From Ichthyophis bannanicus (Eukaryota; Chordata; Amphibia; Gymnophiona; Ichthyophiidae): DNA of 64,000 nucleotides. The notes beneath the pieces are model-generated. The model had not been told where the DNA came from and ran no database searches. It worked only from the letters and a program-made list of their open reading frames with translations. Below, in pieces: positions 44,640 through 55,077 of the stretch; the first letter of the stretch is position 1; every line of letters starts with the position of its first letter. The stretch is taken from positions 413,580,159-413,644,158 of the forward strand of contig CM066034.1 of assembly GCA_033557465.1 (NCBI GenBank), read 5' to 3'. Made by a program: the position numbers and the translations under genes.

Positions 44640-45325
44640 AGGAATGAGTCCCACTGCCTGGGGCACCCCTTGTACTAATGTGGCCTCACTGGTGCTTTCT
44701 GCACATGCCCCAAACAACACTCTCATCCTGTCCCTGCATACCTGTCCACAGCTGCCACCAGGGGGACACTGCCTGCATGCAACCCCACAGCTCCCCGTGT
44801 TCATGTGCTCCCCAGGGTTGTCCTGTGTGAGCATGCAAGGTGCTATTTCTGTGTCCCATTACCTAGTAGCCAGCCACCCTTAAAGGCAGCACATATCCCA
44901 GACTGGCTTAGTATGTATGAGTCATGTCATGATCCTGGGTAGCATTCCACCACATCTGTGATCTCAGCTTGCGCATTACAGACAACCTGCATATTCATGG
45001 AATAGCATGCCTTCCTGTTGCGATATGTGGCCCCATACTGTCATGGTGGCTGGAGGGCCACATGTGTAGAGTCTTTGGCCCTAAGGACAGATGGGAATCC
45101 TGCAACCTCGTGGAACTGCACCTCACCTGTTGCCTCTGCTGTGGTGTTTACGGTAGGGTGATGTAGTTCACAGCACATCCCACAAAGGCATCCAGGAACT
45201 GTGTGATGCACCATGACACAGCTGCCTGACTAAGACCTGTAGCTGTTGCCATCACTGATTGAAAAAAAACTGTTTCAAGGAAGCCTAGGGCTGTGAACAC
45301 ATTCACATGGACAGGCACGGCTTCC
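44640..45325 (-). pseudogene. HARBI1-like (PIF/Harbinger) nuclease relic
   Basis: Minus-strand reading in order: LGFLETVFFQSVMATATGLS, AVSWCITQFLDAFVGCAVNY, a frame change, then the GFPNVIGAIDCTH-type block here as GFPSVLRAKDSTHVAL, YRNRKACYSMNMQVVCNAQA, EITDVVECYPGS, HDSYIL and a GGWLAT…PCMLTQ block matching GWLLGD-type text. HARBI1-like nucleases are DDE transposases. In the first catalytic block the usual DCTH is DSTH, with the Asp kept. Stops (for example after YPGS) and shifts show a dead copy. No terminal repeats identified. Confidence 0.72.
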
Positions 45326-45934
45326 TGTCTCTGTGTGAGAAATGCATGGTATGGCTGCAGCTCCTAGCAGTCATGGATGGCTGCTTGGTCAAACACAGTT
45401 CGTCAGGTCCAGGTATTGACTCCTCAACCTGGGCACCCTTGGATATGGGTGCCTATGTGAAGCCCTCCACTGTTCCCAGTCAGCGCACTGCAGCAGGACC
45501 ATTGCAAACCAGGAGTTGGTATCCCCCAGGGTCATGTCCTCTACAGGGCACCACAGGCACTCCCACCTGCAGGGGAATGTGCAAAAACATTGTGTGAGGG
45601 CAAGTATATGGATGTGCACATCAGCTGCCATGTGTTTGCTCCTGTGCAGACACAGGCATCGCCAGGCAGGCCTATTTATGGACATGAGCCTAAGCGACCA
45701 AAATGTACATGCCTCTGTACAAACACACACATTACCATCAACACCTTGTATACCCATGTACACACAGAGTCACACCAGGTATGCCTATGTAGTGATATGC
45801 AGATTGCCACTGTGCCTCACCCCACCCAATGACAGAATGACACCTTGCAGTACACTCCTTTCCAACACAATACACACAGGTGCTGTGGGGGTTACCTGTG
45901 CCCACCTGCTGTGCAGGGTGCAGCATTTGCACAG
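45326..45934. other. Unassigned sequence next to the Harbinger relic
   Basis: No motif recognised. Short tandem-like acaca stretches occur at 45720-45775. It may be the remaining 5' part of the Harbinger element. Confidence 0.3.
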
Positions 45935-46016
45935 TCACATGGAGTAAATTGTAGGATTTGAACCCAGTTTGCCTACATGGTGGGCTATGTTCTGAATCAC
46001 TGTGCTACAGCCCACC
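45935..46016 (-). mobile_element. tRNA-derived SINE head
   Basis: The minus strand reads GGGTGGGCTGTAGCACAGTG … AACTGGGTTCAAATCCTACA: a clear A box (TGTAGCACAGTG) and a B box (GGTTCAAATCC) at tRNA-like spacing. No core follows, so only the head remains. Confidence 0.65.
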
Positions 46017-46018
46017 CT

Positions 46019-47108
46019 GTCATCTCAGTCCTTCTTTGCAAGTTAAATCAATTCCAATTCCAATTGCTTCTGAAGATGTTACTTTAAAAGATATCTTAGT
46101 AGTTATTACCCCACTGGAAGCTTTACTTGGCTCTTCATTAAAAGATTTCTCAGACTTTACTGTTGATACTGTGGCAAAATTGACCGAGCAAGAAGATAGG
46201 TTGTTGGCTGTGGATTCACATTTAACTAACTTTGACTCTAAAATGTCTGCTTTACATTCTTCCTGTACTTCCTTCAAGAAGGAGAGTCTGGCAGCCCTTC
46301 GATGTTTAGAGTCAATGGAAAATACATTCTGAGCAAAACATTTGAGATTTTTGAACTTCCCATGTGTGCCTTACTTTTCTCCTATGCTTCTAATTCAGAA
46401 GTATTTAAAGGAAATTCTTTATTGTGATGTGGAAACTTTAAAAGTCTATAATATTTACTATCCTCCTAAGAGGAAGAAAATTTTGGATAAAGAAGGGGAA
46501 GATCTGAATCAGATCTCCACAGTAGACAGCTTAGATTTGTTTGCTTTTCTAGAGAGTTATGTTGATGATACTCCATCTCGTGCCATAGTGATAGTTTCCT
46601 TTTATTCTGAAATCGATCAGAATAATGTCTTGAGATTATTTTCCTAGAAGAAAAGCCTTGCTTTTTGTGGTCAATAAAATAATGTATTCCCAGATGTACG
46701 AGTATCTAAAATTACCCAATTGAGGAGAAAGCATTTCTAGCACTGAAACGTAGGATATTGGTGCTGGGAGTGTCCTTTTTCCTCAAATTTCACTACAAAT
46801 GTATTCTTGTATATCAAGGTAAACAATATGTTTTCTTTGAATCATCTCAGTTGGAGACCTTCCTCCAGGGCAAATAATTAGATTTTTCTTTTCTCTGTGA
46901 TGGCTTGTGTATTGGATACTAATGTTTAGTTATTCTGTTAGCAAGTTGAGATACCCAATACTCCATTAATGTGGATTTGAGATGTATGGTATATTTTCCT
47001 GTCTGTTCAAGGACTCTAAGGATTTGAGGTACCTTTGTAGTTTTCTTTGTTTTTTTTCTTGTCTTATGAGTATCTTATAAGATGTATATAATCATTTTTT
47101 AAAAAAGT
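46019..47108 (+). mobile_element. ORF1-only L1 remnant (half-L1 type)
   Basis: Three successive frames give an L1 ORF1 protein: coiled-coil part (KLTEQEDRLLAVDSHLTNFD), RRM-like part (RFLNFPCVPYFSPMLLIQKY, LDLFAFLESYVDDTPSRA, SFYSEIDQNNVLRLFS), then a decayed C-terminal domain to about 46880 with recognisable QLETFLQGK-like text. The sequence then passes within about 220 bases to a T/A-rich end, with no ORF2. The 5' end of ORF1 is missing. Related in plan to the element at 55.1 kb. Confidence 0.65.
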
Positions 47109-47109
47109 A

Positions 47110-47425
47110 GAGGTACGGAGACAGAGCCCTGAGGTACACCAACTGAAAGTGAGATGACAGTAGAGGAGGTTCAACCAGAACATACACTAAAAGTGCGATG
47201 GGAGAAATAAGAAGACAACCAGGACAAAACAGACCCTAAATCCAAGCGAGGAAGGGTTATCGAAGAGAAGGTGGTGATCAACATTTCCCAAGGGTACAGA
47301 AAGGTCAAGAAGAATGAGGATCGAATAAAGGCCCTTGGATTTGGCAAGAAACAAATCGCTGGAGGCTTTGGCAAGAGTCTTTCTGTGGACTGTAGAGGTC
47401 AAAGCCATTTCTATAGAATGTAGAC
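47110..47425 (-). mobile_element. L2 LINE fragment, antisense
   Basis: The minus strand reads TSTVHRKTLAKASSDLFLAK, SKGLYSILILLDLSVPLGNV and DHHLLFDN, an RT fragment of the same L2 subfamily as 33.3 kb and 59.4 kb. The FDTVDH core is altered to GNVDHH. It abuts a plus-strand L2 fragment, probably by inversion or separate insertion. Confidence 0.75.
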
Positions 47426-47429
47426 TTCA

Positions 47430-48150
47430 CCCATTTTCTTGGCAAAACTCTGGTTTTTCACCATTGGCAATATGGCTGTAGGGCCCACCACAGTATGGAA
47501 TCCCTCCTTACTGTTATTTTAAATGAAATATGGACCTCATTAGATAAGGCTAAGTCAGTTCCTCCCTTGATCTCACCTCAGTTTTCAACTTTTTAGACCA
47601 CTCTCTCCTTCTTGCTCATCTCCAATAAATTGGGTTGTGTGGGGTCATTCTTCAGTGGTTCTGCATTTACCTTAACCACCACTCCTTTCAGGTTTCCTTT
47701 AGTCTGTCATTCACTAATCCCCTCCCCTGTGGTGTTCCCCTGGGTTTTCTTTTATCACCAGTTCTATTTAAACTCTTTATAGCACCGCTTTTGCTTCTAA
47801 TTCAATCTCTGGGATGTACAATAGTCCCTATTTTTATGTGGATGATATCCATATCCTTTTCACTGTTGACCCTTTAGTACCTGATACTTCTCCATGCAAT
47901 TCCTGCTTACAGGCAGTTACTAACTGGTTGACAGATCATCGCTTACTCCTAAATGTTTCAAAATGTGAAGCTATTCATTTTCCTGGTCCCACTTCCTGCT
48001 TGCTTGTTCTACCAACCCTTTAGGTGTCTCTGTCTCTATCTAAGTTCAGGCATATGGGTTCCTGGTGTCATTTTTTATTCCCAGCTCACATTCAAACCAT
48101 ATGTTAATGCTGTAGGGAAATCCTGCTTCTTTGCTTTGCTTCATATCTGA
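47430..48150 (+). mobile_element. L2 LINE fragment with intact YVDD text
   Basis: Degenerate RT text: VDHSLLLAHLQ-like near 47595, GVILQWFCIYLNHHSFQVSF, CGVPLGFLLSPVLFKLFI, then in another frame YFYVDDIHILFTVDPLVPDT with the catalytic Y-x-D-D, followed by WLTDHRLLLNVSKCEAIHF. Three frames are needed, so this is an old copy. Confidence 0.72.
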
Positions 48151-49365
48151 ACAGTTAAGCCTCTTCTATCAGTATTCCATCTTAAAGTAATCATTATATA
48201 ACAAGGAGGAGGATACCAATCCCAAATAACAAAAGAATCCCTGAAAACAACTATATATCAAGGGCATTAAACTCTTCAATAGAGCCACAGAGAGTTGCTC
48301 CACTTAGCAAAAGAAATGGGAAAAAGAAGCCTCAGACAGGGGCTAATGGCTGCACTGCTGCAACAATGAAGCCACTTATATCAGCACATTAGTATACCCC
48401 CTAAACACATCATTCATAGACTCAATGGTGTGGTATATGCTTTTTACAATTTTTAAATGCATTTAAATGAACTAAAAAAACTCCACCAACACTTAACGAA
48501 ATCCCATATAACTCCGGACTCTCAAAGATGTCACCAAACCGCAAAATTGTAGTTGACACAAGTTTCGCCCACTCTTAGATGGGCTGCATCAGGACATTCC
48601 TTGCAGTAATGATGAAGAAAGTCTTACAGGAAAAACGCTGGCTCAAAGCTCAAGTCATTTAAAAGGAAATGGGCAGCACACAAACATATCAGCAGCCAAT
48701 CGCAATGTCCTCAAAGGGCTGTGAACCAATCCAATGATTCATTTAATACCATTGGGTGAAGTAAGCAGGTCTTTAACATAGATTAGGATGTCATTTGTAT
48801 ATGACAAAATCTTATGTGTGTCAGTGCCCATTTCAATTGCTTGTTTGTTATCCATATTTCATACTGATAATTTGCAAAAGCTCTATTGCAGAGCAAAGGC
48901 TTTTTTAAAAATCTGTCATGGTTATATAGATAAATGCCAGCACACAAATCCATATATAAGATGGGTTGGATTATGGGTGGGCCAGCGGCCAGCACTTAAC
49001 TTTATGTCTTAGGCAGGCTGGCTGATTCAAGTCCCATGCTTTTATGTTTCTGGGCTGTGCAGTTTACCCCCAATGCTTTTCTTATAGATTTGATGGGGTT
49101 TGGAGTGTAACTGTTTCATTATACAGATCATACCAGTGTTTCATGTCCATCTTCTTACCTATAGGAATCCTCTTTGCATATTCTACTCTTTTGAATTGCA
49201 CTATCATTTTTTTTTCTTTGCTATTTCCTCCAGGAGAGTATTCCAGACACCCACTATTCATTCTATGAAAAAATAGATTCTGACACTGTTCTTAAGTCTA
49301 CTTCCTTAAAGTTGTATATTGTGACCTCCTAGTTCAATAACTCCTCACTTGGTTTGCAGCTTGTC
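48151..49365. other. Unassigned sequence with a hammerhead-like motif
   Basis: Contains the hammerhead-like motif at 48541-48605 within an AT-rich block, followed by CCAAT-like boxes near 48700-48745. That block (about 48180-48780) resembles the terminal region of a non-autonomous retroelement. Bases 48780-49365 have no recognised content. A degenerate palindromic pair around 49200 is not convincing. Confidence 0.35.
48541..48605 (-). ncRNA. Degenerate hammerhead-like motif
   Basis: The minus strand gives GTCCTGATGCAGCCCA, loop, TGGGCGAAACTTGTGTC: a CUGAUG core with one extra base before A, a good 5 bp stem II (GCCCA/UGGGC), GAAA, and a GUC-like site after a very short stem III. Stem I does not pair convincingly. 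It is weaker than the candidate at 28361-28410. Confidence 0.3.
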
Positions 49366-49464
49366 GTGCTGTGAGGGCTTGCCTGCATCAGTAATGCTGA
49401 GAGCTAAACTATCGGTAGTTTAACTACTGGCAGGGTCTCCCAAGATGGACAGGTCTCAGCTGAG

Positions 49465-52151
49465 GTGCCAGACCAAAACAAACCACCAATCTGGGCAGCA
49501 GCAGAATGGGATAGTGTTGACGGCGGAGGATCACATTTCTGTGCCAATGGCAACAACACCAAACTTAAACTGCGCGGAAGAAAGGCCCAGCACTCTACTT
49601 CTGTATCTTGCCATGAAAACCCAATGGATAGTTACAATAAAACAAATTGTGCTATAGTGCTGGAAGATGAGACCCCCAGGTCGGAAGGCACTCAACTAGC
49701 TACTGGGGAAGAGCTGAAGACTTCTCAGAGTAAAGCCGGCATTTATAATGTGGTTGGATCAAAGCCCTCGGGAGGTCTGACTGCTGACGTAGCTGCGCAT
49801 GAAATTAGAGTCAGAAGTTGTAAAGATGTCTTATGCATTGGAACATGGAACGTACGAAGCATGAACCAAGGCAAGTTGGAGGTGGTCAAGAATGAAATGG
49901 AACGTGTACAACTTGATCTGTTGGGTGTCAGCGAACTGAAATGGACTTGCATCGGGCACTTTGCATCAGATGATCACATGGTCTACTATGCTGGAAATGA
50001 AAGACAAAGAAGAAATGGTGTTGCATTTATAATAAAGAAGAATCTTGCAAGAACTGTAATGAAATACAATGCAATCAGTGAACGCTTAATCTCTATTTGT
50101 CTATGAGGAATGCCTATCAACACACTATAATTCAAGTATATGCCCCAACAACAGCTGCAGAAGAGAATAAATTGAAGAGTTCTATGAACAAGTACAAGCT
50201 GAAATTGACAGAACATGCAAACAGGATATCCTGATAGTCATGGGTGACTGGAACGCAAAGGTTGGCAACAAAGAAGAAGGCAAAGTAGTTGGAAAATATG
50301 GACTTGGCAACAGAAATGAAGCTGGAAAAAGACTGACATAATTCTGCAAGACCAACGATCTATTCATCTCAAACACCTTCTTCCATCAACACAAGTGGCA
50401 ACTGTACACATGGACTTCACCCAATGGATTGTATAAAAATCAAATTGACTACATCTGTGGAAGTCAACGATGGAAAAGTTCTATAACATCAACAAAGACA
50501 AAACCTGGAGCTGACTGTGGTACAGATCATCAACTACTAGTATGCAAACTCAAGCTAAAGTTGAAAAAGAGCAAACCACTCATAAATGCAGCAAAATATG
50601 ATCTTGAGAATATACCACTGGAATTTAAAGACTGCCTGCAAAATCGATTTGCTGCTTTAGATACAAATGTCAGAGCTCCAGAAAAGTTATGGAATGACAT
50701 CAAGAAGGCTGTGTTGGAAGAAAGCGAGAATTCTCTACAAAAGGTGAAAAAGCAAAAACGGCCAAAATGGATGACGGAAGAAACTCTGAAAATTGCCCAG
50801 AAATGCAGAGAAGCTAAAGCCAGAGGAGAAAGAAAGACAATAACAGAACTCAACAGAGATTTCCAATGTGCAGCAAGACAGGACAAGGAAAAGTACTACA
50901 ACGACGCGTGCAAGGAAATAGAGACAGAAACTATTAGAGGAAGAACAAGATCGGCTTTCCTAAAGCTATAAGAGTTAAAGAAAAAGTTCCAGCCTCGAAT
51001 TGGAATGTTACAAGATGCTGAAAGTTCTATGTTGAATGATGCTGAGAAGATCAAGAAAAGGTTGAAGGAATATACAAAGTTTTTATATGATAAAGATCAA
51101 GTGGACCAACAGCCGTTTCAACCTGCACCTTATGATCGGGAACCATTGGTAATAAAAGAAGAAGTTAAAGCAGCATTGAAAGCCTTATCAAAGAACAAAG
51201 CACCAGGCATTGATAGCATTCCCATAGAAGTACTACAGCAATCTGATGCAGCTGTTACCATACTTACAAGGCTCTGCCAAGAAATATGGAAGACAACATC
51301 ATGGCCAACTGACTGTAAAAGATTCAGTATTTATACCAATACTAAAGAAAGGTGATCCAACTGACTGTGGAAATTATCGCACAATTGCTCTGATCCCACA
51401 TGCCAGCAAGATTCTACTGAAGATTATTCAAAAGAGACTACAATCATACCTGGAACAAGAACTATCTGAAGTGCAAGCAGGGTTCAGGAAAGGACGAGTG
51501 CAAGCAGGGTTCAGGAAAGGGCGAGGAACGAGTGACATCATTGCGAATGTGAGATGGATCCTTGAAAACACTAAAGAATAACAAAAGGATATCTATTTGT
51601 GCTTTATCGACTATAGCAAGGCTTTTGACTGTGTAAACCATGAGAAACTCTGGGCCACATTAAGAAGCATGGGTATACCAGAACACCTGATTGTACTCTT
51701 GCACAATCTGTACATTGATCAAGAAGTAGCAGTTCGAACGGAACAAGGAGAAACAGAATGGTTTAAAATAAGCAAAGGTGTAAGACAAGGCTGCATACTT
51801 TCCCCCTACCTGTTTAATTTATATGCAGAACAAATCATCAGAGAAGCAGGATTGTATGAAGACAACAGAGGTGTGAAGATTGGTGGAAGACTCATCAACA
51901 ACCTTCGCTATGCTGATGATACCACATTACTGGCTGAAAGTGAAGATGATCTGAAACATTTGCTACTCACAATCAAAGAACATAGTCTCAAAATGGGCCT
52001 GCACCTTAATGTAAAGAAGACAAAGATCATGACAACTGGCATAATCAACAGGTTCATTGTTGAAGGAGAAGAAATTGAAATCGTGAACAACTTTAACCTA
52101 CTTGGATCAACTATCAATAAAGAAGCAACAAGCAGTCAAGAAATCAGATGA
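49465..52151 (+). pseudogene. RTE ORF: AP endonuclease and reverse transcriptase, broken
   Basis: The single long ORF of RTE elements, split into frames 49465-50106 (endonuclease), about 50107-50428 (shifted; DRTCKQDILIVMGDWNAK), 50429-50971, 51005-51355, 51246-51581 and 51597-52151. The leader before the endonuclease (MPDQNKPPIWAAAEWDSVD…) is longer than the conserved core and poorly conserved. A 27-base in-frame duplication at 51471-51524 repeats VQAGFRKGR. The catalytic YADD and the FIDYSKAFDCV block are intact. The ORF continues after the hAT insertion at 53640-53960. Confidence 0.85.
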
Positions 52152-52439
52152 CGCATTGCTCTTGGCAGAATGGCTATGAAAGACCTAGATAAGATTCTCA
52201 AGAGCAGAGATGTCTCTCTCCATACAAAGATTCGACTTTTCAAGCCTTGGTATTTTCAATAACACCATATGGATGTGAAAGCTGGACCGTGAAAAAGACA
52301 GACAGGAAGAAAATTGATGCCTTTGAATTATGGTGCTGGCAGCGAATACTGTGTATACCAGGGGTCTCAAACACGCGGCCCGCGAGAGACCTTTGTGCGG
52401 CCCGCGATGCACAGGAAAAAAAACAAAAAACCGGCTTCT

Positions 52440-52730
52440 GCAGCCTCTACAGCCACCACAAGCCTGATCAGCGTTGGGGAGTTGAGCAGGAAGGAAAGCT
52501 CCTCCCCGATCACTTCCACAAGGTCAATCAGGCCCACCGGAACCCCCGGACACAGCAACATTCCAAAGGAAGCACCTCCAGGTGCTGCTTAATGCCGCTA
52601 CAGCCACCACAAGCCTGATCGGCGTCGGGGAGGTGAGCAGGAAGGAAAGCCCCTCCCCGATCACTTCCACAAGGCCAGTCAGGGCCACCATAATCCCCGG
52701 ACACAGCAATATTCAAAAGGAAGTGACCTC
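52440..52730. repeat. Two tandem copies of a ~155 bp GC-rich block in the hAT element
   Basis: The block ctacagccaccacaagcctg … ggaaggaaagctcctccccg … cccggacacagcaacattcc occurs at about 52450-52563 and again at about 52598-52713, with few differences. Confidence 0.8.
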
Positions 52731-53488
52731 AGGCATGCCCGTGCCTCCAGACATGCCCACACCTGAGGGCCTCTCCCGCGTGACCCTTAGGTGTGGACCG
52801 AGGGAGACATCGAGAGGACACAACCAATAAGATGACTTCACCCCAAACCACACTCCCCAGCACAAAACCATCATAATTGCTATCTCACGCAATGTGGCTG
52901 CCAAAGCCTCCCTCTGGTATACCTGAGGACTGCAGACACCGATCCAGCAAAACAACACGCCCTCTCAGGTAAACCGCCATCTTCACAGCTCAATATGTTG
53001 CTACAAAATCTCCTACCTTACTTTGTCATGTTACTACTGTTACTATTCCTTCTAACGTCAACACATATGCTTGCCTCTCAAAGTAATAACATTCCAATCC
53101 ATCACCAACCTCGACTTCCCATTCCAAATCCCTGCCTCAAAGCCCAGCATGCATGTGTAACTGAGCTGAGGTATTCTGTTTATGTAATTCCTATTTGACA
53201 TTGCCACTTGTTCTCTTTCCCGAGTAGGTCATGTATTGTTATTCTCTGAAATGTGTTGATTTAATATTTGCAATGTTGCCTTTTGATAGTTAGGGTATGG
53301 TGCTTTGTGAGTCCTGGTAGTGCTGTTAGGACATGGCAGGTTTGCTATGGGTTCTAAATGAGCAGTGTTTCTAGTAGTTCCTAATGTGCCTGGCGGTTGG
53401 CACTGGTTTATAGTAATGTAGAAATCTTTTAGTCTTTCTTTATCCATACACTCATTAAGAGGCATGTTTACTAAAAGTTAATGTATGG

Positions 53489-53551
53489 TAACATTATGCA
53501 AATATTTATGCAAATGATGCCCTTATGCAAATGATGCCCTTATGCAAATGA
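53489..53551 (+). promoter_or_regulatory. Cluster of four ATGCAAAT octamers in the hAT element
   Basis: Within about 60 bases, ATGCAAAT occurs four times. Three lie in a short tandem unit reading atgcaaatgatgccctt. ATGCAAAT is the classical POU/Oct binding octamer. Function here is unknown. Confidence 0.55.
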
Positions 53552-53974
53552 GGCCTGCGTCTTGTGCGGCCCCCGGGTTACTCTACAAGTCCTCATTTGG
53601 CCCTCAAAGCAATTTGAGTTTGAGACCCCTGGTGTATACCATGGACTGCCTGAAGAACAAACCAGTCGGTACTAGAGGAGATCAAACCTAAGCTTTCTTT
53701 AGAAGCTCAGATGACAAGACTTCGACTTTCATACTTTGGACACATCATGCGAAGAGAGAGATCATTAGAGAAAGGCATCATGCTTGGCAAGATAGAAGGT
53801 CAGCGCAAAAGAGGAAGGCCTGCAATGAGATGGATCGATACAATAACAGCAGCTACGGGTACCAGTCTGTCAACAATGAGCCGCCTGACTCAAGACCGAA
53901 CACAATTTAGAATAGTTATCCAGAGGGTCGCCATGTGTCGACTCCGACTAGACGGCACTTAACAACAACAGTTC

Positions 53975-55060
53975 AATAACAACCTTTCTATTTTGAAAAG
54001 GTTTGCTTTTTGAACATTATTGATACACACTAGCATAATATAGTGGCTGATGGGAGGTAAAATTCCGACATGGGCCATCCAGTATGGTTGCTAGGGCAGA
54101 ACCTGCAATGCAGTGCAGGTTTCTTTCCCCATGCCTTTGTTTTTTGAGGTGGTTATACCTGCCATACAATTCAAGTTACTTTCCCCATACTTTTGGTTTT
54201 CAACAATCCTCAAACATATTGCACTTAAGTCCCCAGCAAGCCATGGGACCAGCAAAGCTGTTATTCTTTTTGCAATATCCAAGACCCAATAAATACCTTT
54301 TAAGTATTTAAATCTTCTGTCATATATCCATCTTGCTTCTCCTCCACAGTGCACATATTTAGATTCCTGCATCTCATCTCATATAACTTCTTAATTTGCT
54401 TTGTGGGGGTACTTCATAGTGACCATGATTAGCCGCTGTCACAGACAGGATGCTGAGTTTGATGGATTTTTGGTTTGATTCAGCACGGCGTGTTTTATGT
54501 CCTTAGATCTTGTATGTGAATCTCTGTGTCAGAGTCCAGTAGTGCCTCTTCCTTCAGCACCCGAGGGATTCTAGTGTGGCTAAAGCCACAAAAATATTAG
54601 CCTATCGACTCTACCTTGTAAAAAATGCTGCTATAACTGGAGGAGAGCAAAATAAGAACGATTTGTGGTTTTCTGCAGTGATGTTATTTGAGGGGGAACT
54701 GTTCTTGGTGTCAGATGAGCAGTACTAGGATAATAACTTTATACTGGTCACTGGGGGTCAAATCTAGTCCAGGTTTCCAGTGGCTTAAAGTCATGAGCAG
54801 TTCAATGGCCTTTACCAAAGTAGTTATTGATCTCATTAAGGTTCCCATTTGACAAATGTTTCCATAATCAAAACCATCAAGACCATCAGCCTTCACAGTT
54901 TCTGTTAAGAGTATATATTTATAGTACTCACCCATACACAAATCATTTAATTATGAACTCCAGGTTTATAATTATTCATGCTTACAACAGACAATAATAT
55001 GATGTAAATAATGAACATTCTAGAAGTCTAAGGTCTCAAATTTTTCATAAATTACATCAT
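53975..55060. other. Unassigned intronic sequence with a CR1 3' tail relic
   Basis: Around 54410-54520 the text atgattagccgctgtcacag … gatgctgagtttgatggatt … gattcagcacggcgtg resembles a decayed CR1 3' end in plus orientation. The rest has no recognised feature. Confidence 0.4.
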
Positions 55061-55077
55061 TAGAAAATGGATCTCAT

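Larger units (their letters stand above)
52359..53631. mobile_element. hAT-type non-autonomous DNA transposon, 1,273 bp
   Basis: Ends are CAGGGGTCTCAAAC on the left and its reverse complement GTTTGAGACCCCTG on the right. The flanking 8 bp are identical (GTGTATAC at 52351-52358 and 53632-53639), the length typical of hAT transposition. No transposase frame is present. Inside are a GC-rich duplicated block (52440-52730) and four ATGCAAAT octamers (53489-53551). Removing it with one duplication restores the RTE C-terminal reading. Confidence 0.92.
49370..53972 (+). mobile_element. RTE-clade (BovB-like) LINE, split by a hAT-type element
   Basis: Starts near the tttaactactggcagggtct leader and ends with gactagacggcacttaacaa plus a CAA-rich tail. 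Endonuclease: LCIGTWNVRSMNQGKLEVVK, LDLLGVSELKW, NGVAFIIKK, MGDWNAKVGNK. Linker: QIDYICGSQRWKSSI, GADCGTDHQLLVCKL. RT: KNKAPGIDSIPIEVL, GNYRTIALIPHASKILLKII, CFIDYSKAFDCVNHEKLW, GVRQGCILSPYLFNLYAEQI and LRYADDTTLLAES with YADD intact. C-terminus: RLRLSYFGHIMRRERSLEKG. About six frame breaks or stops. The 1,273 bp insertion at 52359 interrupts the C-terminal part. Confidence 0.88.

Noticed and set aside
45700..45790. CRISPR-like or satellite array from repeated acaca text
   Set aside because: Irregular short motifs without regular repeat and spacer lengths; a eukaryotic intron context.
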